A stretch of 10,499 nucleotides of DNA from Bacteroidota bacterium (GTDB lineage Bacteria; Bacteroidota; Bacteroidia; Flavobacteriales_D; Sanyastnellaceae), in the NCBI GenBank assembly GCA_027618855.1, contig JAQCID010000022.1:1-10499 (forward strand), read 5' to 3'. Shown in pieces: positions 1-6,865 of this stretch. How positions within the stretch are numbered: the stretch's first letter is position 1; the number at the start of each line of letters is the position of its first letter. The position numbers were made by a program, and so were the translations under genes. The notes beneath the pieces were generated by a model that ran no database searches, was not told the DNA's origin, and saw only the letters and a list, made by a program, of their open reading frames with translations.

Positions 1-913
1 CGTCTATAAGTACCGCAATAGGCCAGCTACTGTACTCACCATGATAGGTCGACTTGTAATCTATTCTCGGAGAGGCCTTGCCCTCTGTGTAAACAATCCC
101 GAGACCTTCATCTAAAAACCGATCAAGCATGTCTGTTGCGGAACGTAGATATCCGCCCCCGTTCCCCCTTAAATCTACAATCACTGAAGTAGCGCCTTGC
201 TTTGCCAAATCTTTCATTGACTGCTCAAACTCGATTGCCGTCGTCGCAGAAAAGCGAATGACTTTGATATAGCCCACACTGTTTTCAAGTACAAAGGATG
301 CCACGACACTATGTACGGGAATCCTTGCACGCTCAATCGTCACTTTGATTACATCTTCTAAAGGGGTGTCTTTGCCGCCAAGGGGATTGCTGACCCGGGT
401 GATTCCCAAATCGACCTGTGTCCCTCTTGGGCCCTTGAGCAGCTTCATCACCTGGTCGTTGGTTAGATCGGGACCAGAAATAGATTCGCCTTCAACTTCA
501 ACAATCCGATCTCCCGCTTTGATCCCTGCACTTTCTGAAGGTCCACCTGGGATGGCATTGACAACGATTAATGTGTCGTTACGAATGATGAACTCTACTC
601 CAATCCCTTCAAAATTTCCCTCCATGAGAACAGTGTTCGCTAAGATTTCTTCTCTAGAGAAATAATTTGTATGGGGGTCGAGTTCTTGGACAATCGATTG
701 AACAGCAACATCAATAAGTGACTCACGATCTATTGAGTCCACATAGAGAACTTCAATTTGGTTTAAAATGTGTGAAATCCGGTTGTCCGTGTGAGGGCTA
801 TATTGTGAGGCGTCATTACATCCACGGCCTAGCAAAAGCCCCACGGCCAGCGTAAGTGCAATGATCAGTGGTTGAGCTGATCCGTTGAGCAGGCCATTTT
901 GATTCGTCGACAT
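1..913 (-). CDS. S41-family C-terminal processing protease (Tsp/CtpA type), partial
   Basis: The N-terminal 304 codons of a serine protease of family S41, cut by the left window edge. Family members cleave proteins at their C-termini in the periplasm. Residues 15-29 form a hydrophobic segment that should act as a signal anchor; the Cys at 32 lacks a proper lipobox, so I do not call a lipoprotein. Residues about 43-95 are the helical N-terminal region with the family motif LDPHTNYFS (78-86). A PDZ domain follows at about 99-175 (FEGIGVEF, then GPSESAGIKAGDRI). The protease core begins near 200 and contains DLRGNGGGYL (247-256), typical of S41. The catalytic Ser and Lys would lie beyond the edge and cannot be checked. 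The start is the ATG at 913, 12 bases after the dCMP deaminase stop, so the two are probably co-transcribed. Family is certain; substrate unknown. Confidence 0.93.
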   Translation of the reverse strand, partial: MSTNQNGLLNGSAQPLIIALTLAVGLLLGRGCNDASQYSPHTDNRISHILNQIEVLYVDSIDRESLIDVAVQSIVQELDPHTNYFSREEILANTVLMEGNFEGIGVEFIIRNDTLIVVNAIPGGPSESAGIKAGDRIVEVEGESISGPDLTNDQVMKLLKGPRGTQVDLGITRVSNPLGGKDTPLEDVIKVTIERARIPVHSVVASFVLENSVGYIKVIRFSATTAIEFEQSMKDLAKQGATSVIVDLRGNGGGYLRSATDMLDRFLDEGLGIVYTEGKASPRIDYKSTYHGEYSSWPIAVLID

Positions 914-925
914 AAGCAGCGTGTA

Positions 926-1354
926 TTACTGTTCTAAAAGTTCTGTAACAATGGACGATTTCGAGAGGAAATCGACTCCACTTGTATCCTTGTATGCGGA
1001 TTTATAAACGACTCTCTTGATTCCCGCTTGCAGAATGAGTTTTGCACAGTCTCTGCATGGGGAGAGCGTAATATAAAGGGTAGATCCTTCAGCGGAGTTG
1101 TGACTTCGGGCAAGCTTCGTGATCGCATTTGCCTCAGCATGCAACACGTACCAATGTGTTTGTCCCTCATCATTTTCACACTCATTTGGAAACCCACTGG
1201 GAGAACCATTGTAGCCATCGGCAATAATCATCTTGTCTTTTACGATAAGCGCGCCCACGTTTTTTCGCGTACAATGAGAAAGTTTGGCCCACTCCTCAGC
1301 CATTTTCATATAGGCAATATCATACCTAAGTTGCTTTTTTTTCTCTTCATTCAT
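926..1354 (-). CDS. comEB: dCMP deaminase (ComEB-type, zinc-dependent)
   Basis: A 142-residue cytidine/deoxycytidylate deaminase-family enzyme, expected to convert dCMP to dUMP in the cytoplasm and so feed thymidylate synthesis. The zinc site is intact: HAE at 72-74 supplies the ligand His72 and the proton-shuttling Glu74, and PCRDC at 99-103 supplies Cys100 and Cys103. The stretch GYNGSPSGFPNEC (47-59) is typical of dCMP deaminases rather than tRNA or free-cytidine deaminases. Length is normal for the family. It is the first gene of a two-gene minus-strand unit with the S41 protease, a neighbour pair I recall as common in Bacteroidota. Only 33 bases separate its start from the divergent pduO gene. 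A weak box TATCTTGC lies 6 bases before the ATG. The name ComEB comes from the Bacillus competence locus and implies no role in DNA uptake here. Confidence 0.93.
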   Translation of the reverse strand: MNEEKKKQLRYDIAYMKMAEEWAKLSHCTRKNVGALIVKDKMIIADGYNGSPSGFPNECENDEGQTHWYVLHAEANAITKLARSHNSAEGSTLYITLSPCRDCAKLILQAGIKRVVYKSAYKDTSGVDFLSKSSIVTELLEQ

Positions 1355-1375
1355 TAATGCGCAAGATAATCTATG

Positions 1376-1383
1376 TAGTTTCG
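1376..1383 (+). promoter_or_regulatory. Putative -7 promoter box of pduO, possibly leaderless
   Basis: TAGTTTCG matches the Bacteroidota -7 consensus TAnnTTTG at all but one fixed position and ends 4 bases before the ATG at 1388. I see no TTG at the usual -33 distance. If used, transcription would start at or beside the start codon. The identical octamer sits at the same distance before the rfbD-pgm start. Confidence 0.4.
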
Positions 1384-1387
1384 TTTT

Positions 1388-1933
1388 ATGCGTATCTATA
1401 CAAGAACAGGTGATGACGGAACTACTGGACTTTTCGGTGACACACGTCTCTCAAAAGACGACCTTCGAATCGAAGCTTACGGGACAGTTGACGAGCTTAA
1501 CACATTCATAGGCAAATTAATAGAACATGAATCAATGAAGACACATCGGGTGTTTTTTCGAGAAATTCAATCTCAGCTTTTCCTTTTGGGCAGTCATCTG
1601 GCAACAATAGATCCCAAGATGAAAGAAAAATTACCAAAGTTTGCATCGGATAATATTGAGAATTTTGAGAATTGGATAGATGCGGCGGATGAACAAACCC
1701 CAGATCTAAAGAACTTCTTATTGCCAGGAGGCCATCCAGCTGTAGCTGATGCACACATTGCTCGGGCCGTCTGTAGGAGGGCCGAACGCAGATGTGTTTC
1801 ACTCGCAAGAGAACAAAAAATTGATCCGGAACTCATTAAATATCTAAATAGGCTCTCAGATTTACTCTTTACAGCTGCAAGATTGCTTTCGCACATCACG
1901 AAAACCGAGGAAATAGCTTGGAAAGCAAGATAA
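1388..1933 (+). CDS. pduO: Cob(I)alamin adenosyltransferase, PduO type
   Basis: A 181-residue PduO-type ATP:corrinoid adenosyltransferase, which transfers the adenosyl group of ATP to cob(I)alamin to make adenosylcobalamin, the cofactor of enzymes such as methylmalonyl-CoA mutase. The N-terminal ATP-binding loop TRTGDDGTTGLFG (5-17) is intact, as are YGTVDELN (31-38), FLLPGG (110-115), the arginine-rich helix RAVCRRAERR (126-135) and YLNRLSDLLF (152-161). The family works as a trimer with the active site between subunits. Length is normal for the single-domain form. The start is the only ATG fitting the conserved N-terminus. It lies 84 bases upstream of the DUF2795 gene on the same strand, but that gene has a strong promoter of its own, so they may be transcribed separately. 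No other B12 gene is in the window, so it may serve imported corrinoids; that is inference. Confidence 0.95.
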   Translation: MRIYTRTGDDGTTGLFGDTRLSKDDLRIEAYGTVDELNTFIGKLIEHESMKTHRVFFREIQSQLFLLGSHLATIDPKMKEKLPKFASDNIENFENWIDAADEQTPDLKNFLLPGGHPAVADAHIARAVCRRAERRCVSLAREQKIDPELIKYLNRLSDLLFTAARLLSHITKTEEIAWKAR

Positions 1934-1956
1934 TTTATACTTAATCCCTTTAAAAC

Positions 1957-1986
1957 TTGCAATCATAAGAGATTCGGTTATTTTTG
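1957..1986 (+). promoter_or_regulatory. Bacteroidota-type promoter of the DUF2795 gene
   Basis: TTG (1957-1959), a 19-base spacer and TATTTTTG (1979-1986) match the known Bacteroidota promoter pattern TTG/TAnnTTTG at every fixed position. Transcription should begin near 1991, leaving a leader of about 26 bases. The leader carries AAGGA at 2005-2009, 8 bases before the ATG, which could pair with 16S rRNA. A short symmetric element TATAACCTTATA (1992-2003) overlaps the predicted start of transcription. Confidence 0.7.
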
Positions 1987-2017
1987 CGCGCTATAACCTT
2001 ATACAAGGAATAAAGGA

Positions 2018-2239
2018 ATGTACTGGACTCTAGAATTAGCATCTTACTTAGAAGACGCGCCCTGGCCCGCCTCTAAAGACGAACTCATCGACTTCGCTAT
2101 GCGAACAGGTGCACCTCTTGAAGTCGTTGAAAATCTACAAGGTCTAGAAGACGATGGAGAGAACTACGACACCATTGAGGACATTTGGCCTGACTACCCT
2201 TCGAAGGAAGATTTTTTCTTCAACGAAGACGAATATTAG
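2018..2239 (+). CDS. Small acidic DUF2795-family protein
   Basis: A 73-residue protein resembling the DUF2795 family. The segment WPASKDELIDFAMRTGAP (17-34) is the recognisable core; this family usually has a short helical fold of the same pattern, with a role I do not know. The C-terminal half is very acidic and aromatic and ends in FFFNEDEY (66-73). There is no signal peptide, membrane segment or cysteine, so it should be cytosolic. Close homologues are, as I recall, found next to the PduO-type adenosyltransferase across Flavobacteriales, which suggests a conserved but unexplained link. It has its own promoter (1957-1986) and a purine-rich site before the ATG, unlike several neighbours. Its stop codon interlocks with that of the convergent aspartate kinase (TTAG at 2236-2239). 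Existence as a gene is well supported; function is not known. Confidence 0.87.
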   Translation: MYWTLELASYLEDAPWPASKDELIDFAMRTGAPLEVVENLQGLEDDGENYDTIEDIWPDYPSKEDFFFNEDEY

Positions 2240-3513
2240 ACTTTTATAGCGCGTAACAAACGCCTATGGGTCGATGGATTTTTTTGTTCCATCACGATCT
2301 CCTTTCCTGCGGTCAATTGATCCATGAGCTCAGCGTTACCGTGCCTCATCGTGAGCAATTCTAATCCCTTTTCTGTTTTCGTCCAAAAACCCTCTCCCAA
2401 CCCTTCTACAAATCGATGTCGCCTTTCGGAGTCCTCCTCGAAGACCAAATCGAATTGAACCGCAGAGTTTTGCATCATTCTCACGTGAATTCCCGATTTG
2501 TTTAGCCTCGCGAAAAGAGTTGAAAGGTGATCCTCCCCCACAAAGGAATTGTCAGCAGGGCCTAAAGACAAAAGGGAAACATTCGGTCGAGAGATGTACA
2601 TCGGAATCCCAGGAACCTTGCCTGGATAAGAAGCGATTCTCGTTTGAGGTGCATTTAAATCCACAAAACTTTTTACAAAAAGAGGGATACCTTCGTTCTG
2701 TAGTGGTTTGATCGTTCTGGGATGAATCACACTGGCCCCATAGTAACTGAGTTCTAGCGCTTCTCCATAATCTAATTCTTTGATCGTTTCAGTGTGTTCA
2801 AACACACGTGGGTCGGCATTGAGCATCCCTGGAACGTCCTTCCAAATGACGACTTCTTTTGCACCGATTGCACACGCGAGTAACGCCGCTGAATAATCCG
2901 ACCCTTCGCGTCCCAAAGTAGTCGTTCTTCCAGCAGGACAACGACCTATAAATCCCTGAGTGACGATGATTCGATTCGGCATTTCCGAGAGCGAAGTCCG
3001 CAACCCCGCTCCGTTCTCATAGATCTTACGCTCATTGACTCTCGCGCTTCTGTGTTTTGTGTCGGTCAAAATGACGTCTCTTGCGTCTGACCACATTGCT
3101 TCGAAGTTTTTCGTTTTCAAATACCCCGACAATACGCGCGTACTCGCATCCTCACCTGCCGCGACAAGCGCATCATATCGTGCGTCTTCATCCGCTAGCT
3201 CATTTGCTGTTTTTAGCGCCGACTCAAAGATCAAACGTAAATCAATATTGATTCCGAGTTCTCGCGCGATGGCTTCGTGAGCGTCGATGATCGAATTCAT
3301 TTGGGCTTGGGCTGAAACAACACCCTCTTTGTTTAAAACCCCAAGCACATTCTCCAATTCATTCGTTGTCTTGCCCATGGCAGAAACGACAACGACAGCG
3401 GATCCTTGTATATTTTGATTCAATAGGGTCCCTACATTTCTAACCGCCTCAGAATTTTTAACCGAAGCTCCACCGAATTTATGTACGACGAAATGATGAT
3501 TTTTAATTTGCAC
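2236..3513 (-). CDS. lysC: Aspartate kinase, monofunctional
   Basis: A 425-residue aspartokinase that phosphorylates L-aspartate with ATP to give aspartyl phosphate, the first step to lysine, threonine, methionine and diaminopimelate. The kinase domain (about 8-300) shows KFGGASV (12-18), VVVSAMGKTTNELE (41-54), GREGSDYSAALL (201-212), DVPGMLNADPRV (226-237) and YYGASVIHPRTIKP (257-270). A C-terminal ACT region (about 312-405) suggests allosteric feedback, but the effector cannot be told from sequence. There is no homoserine dehydrogenase domain, unlike ThrA fusions. The start is a GTG at 3513: an in-frame TAA lies just upstream and no ATG occurs before the conserved lysine motif. TAACTTCG ends 4 bases before that GTG. 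It diverges from cvpA with 44 bases between and converges on the DUF2795 gene with a 4-base overlap. No other pathway gene is nearby. Confidence 0.94.
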   Translation of the reverse strand: MQIKNHHFVVHKFGGASVKNSEAVRNVGTLLNQNIQGSAVVVVSAMGKTTNELENVLGVLNKEGVVSAQAQMNSIIDAHEAIARELGINIDLRLIFESALKTANELADEDARYDALVAAGEDASTRVLSGYLKTKNFEAMWSDARDVILTDTKHRSARVNERKIYENGAGLRTSLSEMPNRIIVTQGFIGRCPAGRTTTLGREGSDYSAALLACAIGAKEVVIWKDVPGMLNADPRVFEHTETIKELDYGEALELSYYGASVIHPRTIKPLQNEGIPLFVKSFVDLNAPQTRIASYPGKVPGIPMYISRPNVSLLSLGPADNSFVGEDHLSTLFARLNKSGIHVRMMQNSAVQFDLVFEEDSERRHRFVEGLGEGFWTKTEKGLELLTMRHGNAELMDQLTAGKEIVMEQKNPSTHRRLLRAIKV

Positions 3514-3517
3514 ATTG

Positions 3518-3525
3518 CGAAGTTA
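3518..3525 (-). promoter_or_regulatory. Putative -7 promoter box of lysC, possibly leaderless
   Basis: On the minus strand TAACTTCG, one mismatch from TAnnTTTG, ends 4 bases before the GTG start at 3513. No clear -33 TTG is present. Support comes mainly from the same box at the same distance before other starts in this window. Confidence 0.38.
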
Positions 3526-3557
3526 CCTGAAGAAAGCCCTTGAACGTACATTGCAAT

Positions 3558-4148
3558 ATGGAATCATCACAACTTATAGATATCGCATTAGGCATCATTC
3601 TAATTTGGGGCGCCTTCTCTGGATTCAAGAAAGGGTTTATTCTATCAATGGCATCATTTATTGCAATTGTTGCGGGAGCAATCGCGGCATATTATGGTTC
3701 TGAGGTGATTGCTACAGCATTGGCATCAGAGGTTGACTGGAGCAAGCAGAAGATCGTCGTGGTCTCCTTCGCCATAGCTTTTATAGCGGTCGTTTTGATT
3801 GTACACCTTTTGGCAAGGATTTTAGAGAAATTTATCGACTTGTTGGCCTTAGGGTTGGCAAACAAAGTCTCTGGAGCCCTGTTCGGAATGGCAAAAAACG
3901 CCCTTCTTCTCACATTTGTCATTTTCGGAATTAAAGGTTTCGGAGGAAAGCATATCCCTGAAAGTGTAGAGAAGAACTGCGTGATTTTCCCTTTAGTAGA
4001 ATCTATTGCTCCTCTCGTGTTGCCGTATTGGAAGGACTGGTCTGAAAAGACCGATCTAGAAGAATTGGAAGAAAAAGCCAACGAAAAACTGAAAGAAGCG
4101 AATGAGAAACTTCAAGAAACGAAAGGGAAAATAGAAGACAAACTCTGA
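3558..4148 (+). CDS. cvpA: CvpA-family inner-membrane protein with charged C-terminal helix
   Basis: A 196-residue membrane protein of the CvpA family, named for colicin V production in E. coli; the general role is unsettled and has been linked to envelope stress and bile tolerance. Four hydrophobic segments lie at about 5-25, 30-52, 66-88 and 104-124. The N-terminal pattern LGIILIWGAFSGFKKGF is diagnostic (IDxxLGxxLxxGxxxGxxKG). After a short loop, residues about 166-196 form a highly charged Glu/Lys helix with repeated EKANEKL/EANEKL units, likely a coiled coil; this tail is longer than the core family requires. I chose the ATG at 3558 because it begins six residues before the conserved IDIALG segment; an upstream in-frame TTG at 3540 would add six non-conserved residues. 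The gene converges on rfbD-pgm with 6 bases between stops. Family call is firm; function is inference. Confidence 0.87.
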   Translation: MESSQLIDIALGIILIWGAFSGFKKGFILSMASFIAIVAGAIAAYYGSEVIATALASEVDWSKQKIVVVSFAIAFIAVVLIVHLLARILEKFIDLLALGLANKVSGALFGMAKNALLLTFVIFGIKGFGGKHIPESVEKNCVIFPLVESIAPLVLPYWKDWSEKTDLEELEEKANEKLKEANEKLQETKGKIEDKL

Positions 4149-4154
4149 GTTTTC

Positions 4155-6788
4155 TTATGCTGCACCCACAGCATGAAACAACGCTGTCATTTGAGAGGTT
4201 AGCGCTGTTTTCTTCTCTAAATAGTCGTCATTTTCTTGAAGCGTGGTATTCACACTTACATAGAATTTTATCTTCGGCTCTGTACCTGAAGGACGTATCG
4301 TAATTCGAGACCCCTTTTCTGTGACAAACTGCAAGAAATTTGACTTCGGTAAATCTATATTCTTGACTTCCGATGAAATCAGGTCGTGGTTTTTCTGGGT
4401 TTCAAAATCAAGAAGTCCCACAACTTTTTCACCTGCAAGCATGCGAGGAGGGGATGATCGGAATCTAGAAATCATCTCGGAGATCTCCTTTGCTCCTTTC
4501 CTGCCCATTTTCACGAATGACACCAAACCTTCTTGATAGAGACCATGTTTCCGATGAATACGCTCCAGGCGGGCCAACATCGTGGTTCCGCTTTCGTCTA
4601 ATGAATGTGCGAGCTCAGAAAGCACACAACACGCTGCTACCGCATCTTTATCTCTGGCTGTATCCTTGATAAGATATCCGCAACTCTCCTCTGCGCCGAC
4701 AATAAAATTTCGTCCATTCATCCCTTTTTCTTCTTCTGCAATTGCAGCGGCTACATGTTTAAATCCAGTGAGCGTTGTTCGCACACCTAATCCATAACTT
4801 TCACCTATTGCAGACAGAAGAGGAGAGGTGACAACAGTCGAAGCCACAAAATCTGATGAATCGTATGAATCCCCATTGTCTCTTCCACATCGAATGACGT
4901 AATCGAAAAGCAACGCGCCAGTTTCGTTTCCATTAAGCAATTGAAAACCTCCTTCTCCATTTGGTACAGCTACCCCTACCCGATCAGCATCTGGATCAGT
5001 ACCCATTACGAGCGTCGCACCTACCTTTTCGCCAAGCGAAATAGCTTCTGCTAAAGCTTGCCCCTCTTCGGGGTTGGGGCTTGATACCGTCGGGAAATCC
5101 CCATCAGGTAATGACTGTGACTGTACCTCGTGAATATTTGAAAAACCAAACGCCCTTAAAGCAGGAGGGACACTTACGGATCCTGTACCATGTAAACCTG
5201 TAAAAACAAGACATGATGCCGAACCGTTTTCTTCCAGTGAAACTGAACGTCTTAATTTCAGAATTGCATTGAGATAGCCTTCATCCTGTTCTGGTCCCAG
5301 CAAGGTGATCAAGTCTTCAGATGCGATCTCTCTGGAAGCGATTTTTACTTCTGAAAGTGATTTTATTTTCCGAACCTCTCCGATGATGGCGGAGTCGTGA
5401 GGAGAGACGATTTGGCCTCCATCATCCCAATACACTTTGTATCCATTATATTCTGGTGGATTATGTGATGCCGTAACAACGACACCTGCCACACATCCTA
5501 AGTTTCTGACTGTCCAACTCAATTGAGGTGTGGACCTTAATTCTGGATATAACAACGCTTGGATTCCATTCCCTGCCAAAACTCTCGCTGTAACCTCTGC
5601 AAATTCATAACTTTGATGACGACAATCGAATGCAATGGCAACTTTTAAGGGTGTTGAGGTATGCTGTTTCATTTTCTTGATGTAATTCACGAGCCCTTGT
5701 GTGGCTCCCGATACGACAGCCGAGTTTATGCGGTTCGTACCCGGACCACAAATGCCCCGCATCCCACCCGTTCCAAATTCGATATCCTGGTGGAAGGCCT
5801 CCGTCAAAATATCTTCTTTATTTTCAGACAACCACTTCCCCACGGTCTCTCTTGTTTCCTTGTCATACGGCGCTTTAGACCAAACCTTAGCTCTTCTCTT
5901 CACCCGCTCTAGTTCGCTTCCTACACACATTTTTAATGATTCTTTCCACGTTCGTTTTTCAAGATTTAACAACGTGCGGAATGGTTTTCCACCCAGATGT
6001 GAATTGGCTGGTCTCACAGCAGGTGTAGGATATTCAGCAGTTGTAATTCCCACCACTTCAACATCCATTTCTAATTCTTCAAATATCGCTCTGGCAAAAG
6101 AGGCCCAACACGTGACTCCCTCATCGCTAAAGTGCAATACCCCACTCTTCACATCCCCACCTTTAAGAATGAGCGTACGTAAGGCCTCTGACAAAGACCC
6201 CGCATATGTTGGCGTCCCTTTTTGATCGTAAACGACTTTAATTTCGCTTCTCTCCTGTCCCAGTTTAACCATCGTGGTAAAGAAGTTTCGCCCCACATTG
6301 TCATACAACCAGCTCGTTCTCACAATGTGATACCTTCCTCCCCCCTTTTTCATTTCCGCTTCAATCGACCGCTCTCCTTCCGCCTTGGACTCACCATACA
6401 CCCCCAACGGGTTCACACGGTCACTTTCCAGATAAGGCCTCTCTTCTGTACCTCCTTCTTCTCCATTAAAAACATAATCCGTACTTAGATGAACGAAAGC
6501 AATGTTCAGTTCACAACAGATGCGAGCGATTAATCCTGGCGCAACGGCATTCACTTCCCAGGCATTTTTTTGATCACTTTCAGCTTGATCTACATCTGTA
6601 TATGCTGCTGCATTGACCACAAAGTCCGGGCGTTCGACGGACAGCACTTCCCGAATCTTTTGCGCGTCACAAATATCTAAGTCTTCCCTTGCGTATCCTA
6701 CCCAAATAAGATCCGCATCCAAGGCAAATCGTCTTAGTAGACAGTTGCCTAATTGCCCACTGGCACCCATGACTAATACTTTTTTCAC
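4155..6788 (-). CDS. rfbD-pgm: Fused dTDP-4-dehydrorhamnose reductase and phosphoglucomutase/phosphomannomutase
   Basis: One 877-codon frame encoding two full enzymes. Residues 1-286 are RfbD/RmlD, the NAD(P)H-dependent reductase making dTDP-L-rhamnose: GASGQLG (8-14), STDYVF (102-107), the catalytic Y131-x3-K135 and DQKGTPT (188-194). Residues about 292-877 are an alpha-D-phosphohexomutase of the long (about 580-residue) COG1109-like type: FGTGGMRG (338-345), the phosphoserine loop TASHNPP (439-445, Ser441), metal loop DPDADR (598-603), sugar-binding GAEES (698-702) and phosphate-binding RPSGTEP (832-838). All key residues are present in both halves. The junction has almost no linker and reads in frame without a stop. 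Met287 lies exactly where a separate mutase could start, so internal initiation may also give free mutase. The start is GTG at 6788, fixed by the Rossmann motif. The mutase may interconvert glucose 6- and 1-phosphate, but relatives also use mannose or pentose phosphates. No other rml gene is in the window. Confidence 0.93.
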   Translation of the reverse strand: MKKVLVMGASGQLGNCLLRRFALDADLIWVGYAREDLDICDAQKIREVLSVERPDFVVNAAAYTDVDQAESDQKNAWEVNAVAPGLIARICCELNIAFVHLSTDYVFNGEEGGTEERPYLESDRVNPLGVYGESKAEGERSIEAEMKKGGGRYHIVRTSWLYDNVGRNFFTTMVKLGQERSEIKVVYDQKGTPTYAGSLSEALRTLILKGGDVKSGVLHFSDEGVTCWASFARAIFEELEMDVEVVGITTAEYPTPAVRPANSHLGGKPFRTLLNLEKRTWKESLKMCVGSELERVKRRAKVWSKAPYDKETRETVGKWLSENKEDILTEAFHQDIEFGTGGMRGICGPGTNRINSAVVSGATQGLVNYIKKMKQHTSTPLKVAIAFDCRHQSYEFAEVTARVLAGNGIQALLYPELRSTPQLSWTVRNLGCVAGVVVTASHNPPEYNGYKVYWDDGGQIVSPHDSAIIGEVRKIKSLSEVKIASREIASEDLITLLGPEQDEGYLNAILKLRRSVSLEENGSASCLVFTGLHGTGSVSVPPALRAFGFSNIHEVQSQSLPDGDFPTVSSPNPEEGQALAEAISLGEKVGATLVMGTDPDADRVGVAVPNGEGGFQLLNGNETGALLFDYVIRCGRDNGDSYDSSDFVASTVVTSPLLSAIGESYGLGVRTTLTGFKHVAAAIAEEEKGMNGRNFIVGAEESCGYLIKDTARDKDAVAACCVLSELAHSLDESGTTMLARLERIHRKHGLYQEGLVSFVKMGRKGAKEISEMISRFRSSPPRMLAGEKVVGLLDFETQKNHDLISSEVKNIDLPKSNFLQFVTEKGSRITIRPSGTEPKIKFYVSVNTTLQENDDYLEKKTALTSQMTALFHAVGAA

Positions 6789-6792
6789 TCTG

Positions 6793-6824
6793 CGAAACTA
6801 CGACGAAGACTATATTTGTTCCAA
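6793..6824 (-). promoter_or_regulatory. Putative rfbD-pgm promoter, possibly leaderless
   Basis: On the minus strand TTG (plus positions 6822-6824), a 21-base spacer and TAGTTTCG (6793-6800) resemble the Bacteroidota pattern with one mismatch in the -7 box. The box ends 4 bases before the GTG start at 6788. Its spacer contains the -7 box of the opposite-strand promoter at 6811-6818, so the two promoters overlap physically. Confidence 0.5.
6811..6818 (+). promoter_or_regulatory. -7 promoter box of the beta-barrel protein gene
   Basis: TATATTTG matches TAnnTTTG at every fixed position and lies 47 bases before the ATG at 6866, predicting a leader of about 43 bases. No clean TTG is present about 20 bases upstream, so the -33 half is weak. 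Confidence 0.5.
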
Positions 6825-6865
6825 TCAAAAGTTCACTTTGGCACGTCTATTGTAATAAATACCCC

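Noticed and set aside
31..96. Cys32 of the S41 protease as a lipoprotein site
   Set aside because: The preceding residues Gly-Arg-Gly do not form a lipobox, so a signal anchor is the simpler reading.
1934..1978. Terminator between pduO and DUF2795
   Set aside because: No stem with a following T-run can be drawn in this stretch.
3540..3557. TTG start for cvpA six codons upstream
   Set aside because: The ATG at 3558 fits the family start better and the added residues are not typical.
4157..4174. Hairpin ATGCTG-caccca-CAGCAT at the end of rfbD-pgm as an intrinsic terminator
   Set aside because: The stem is only six pairs, overlaps the last codons and the stop, and neither strand has a T-run after it.
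5701..6225. 174-codon plus-strand frame opposite rfbD-pgm, and other long opposite-strand frames
   Set aside because: They lie antisense to well-supported genes with all catalytic motifs and show no recognisable domains of their own.
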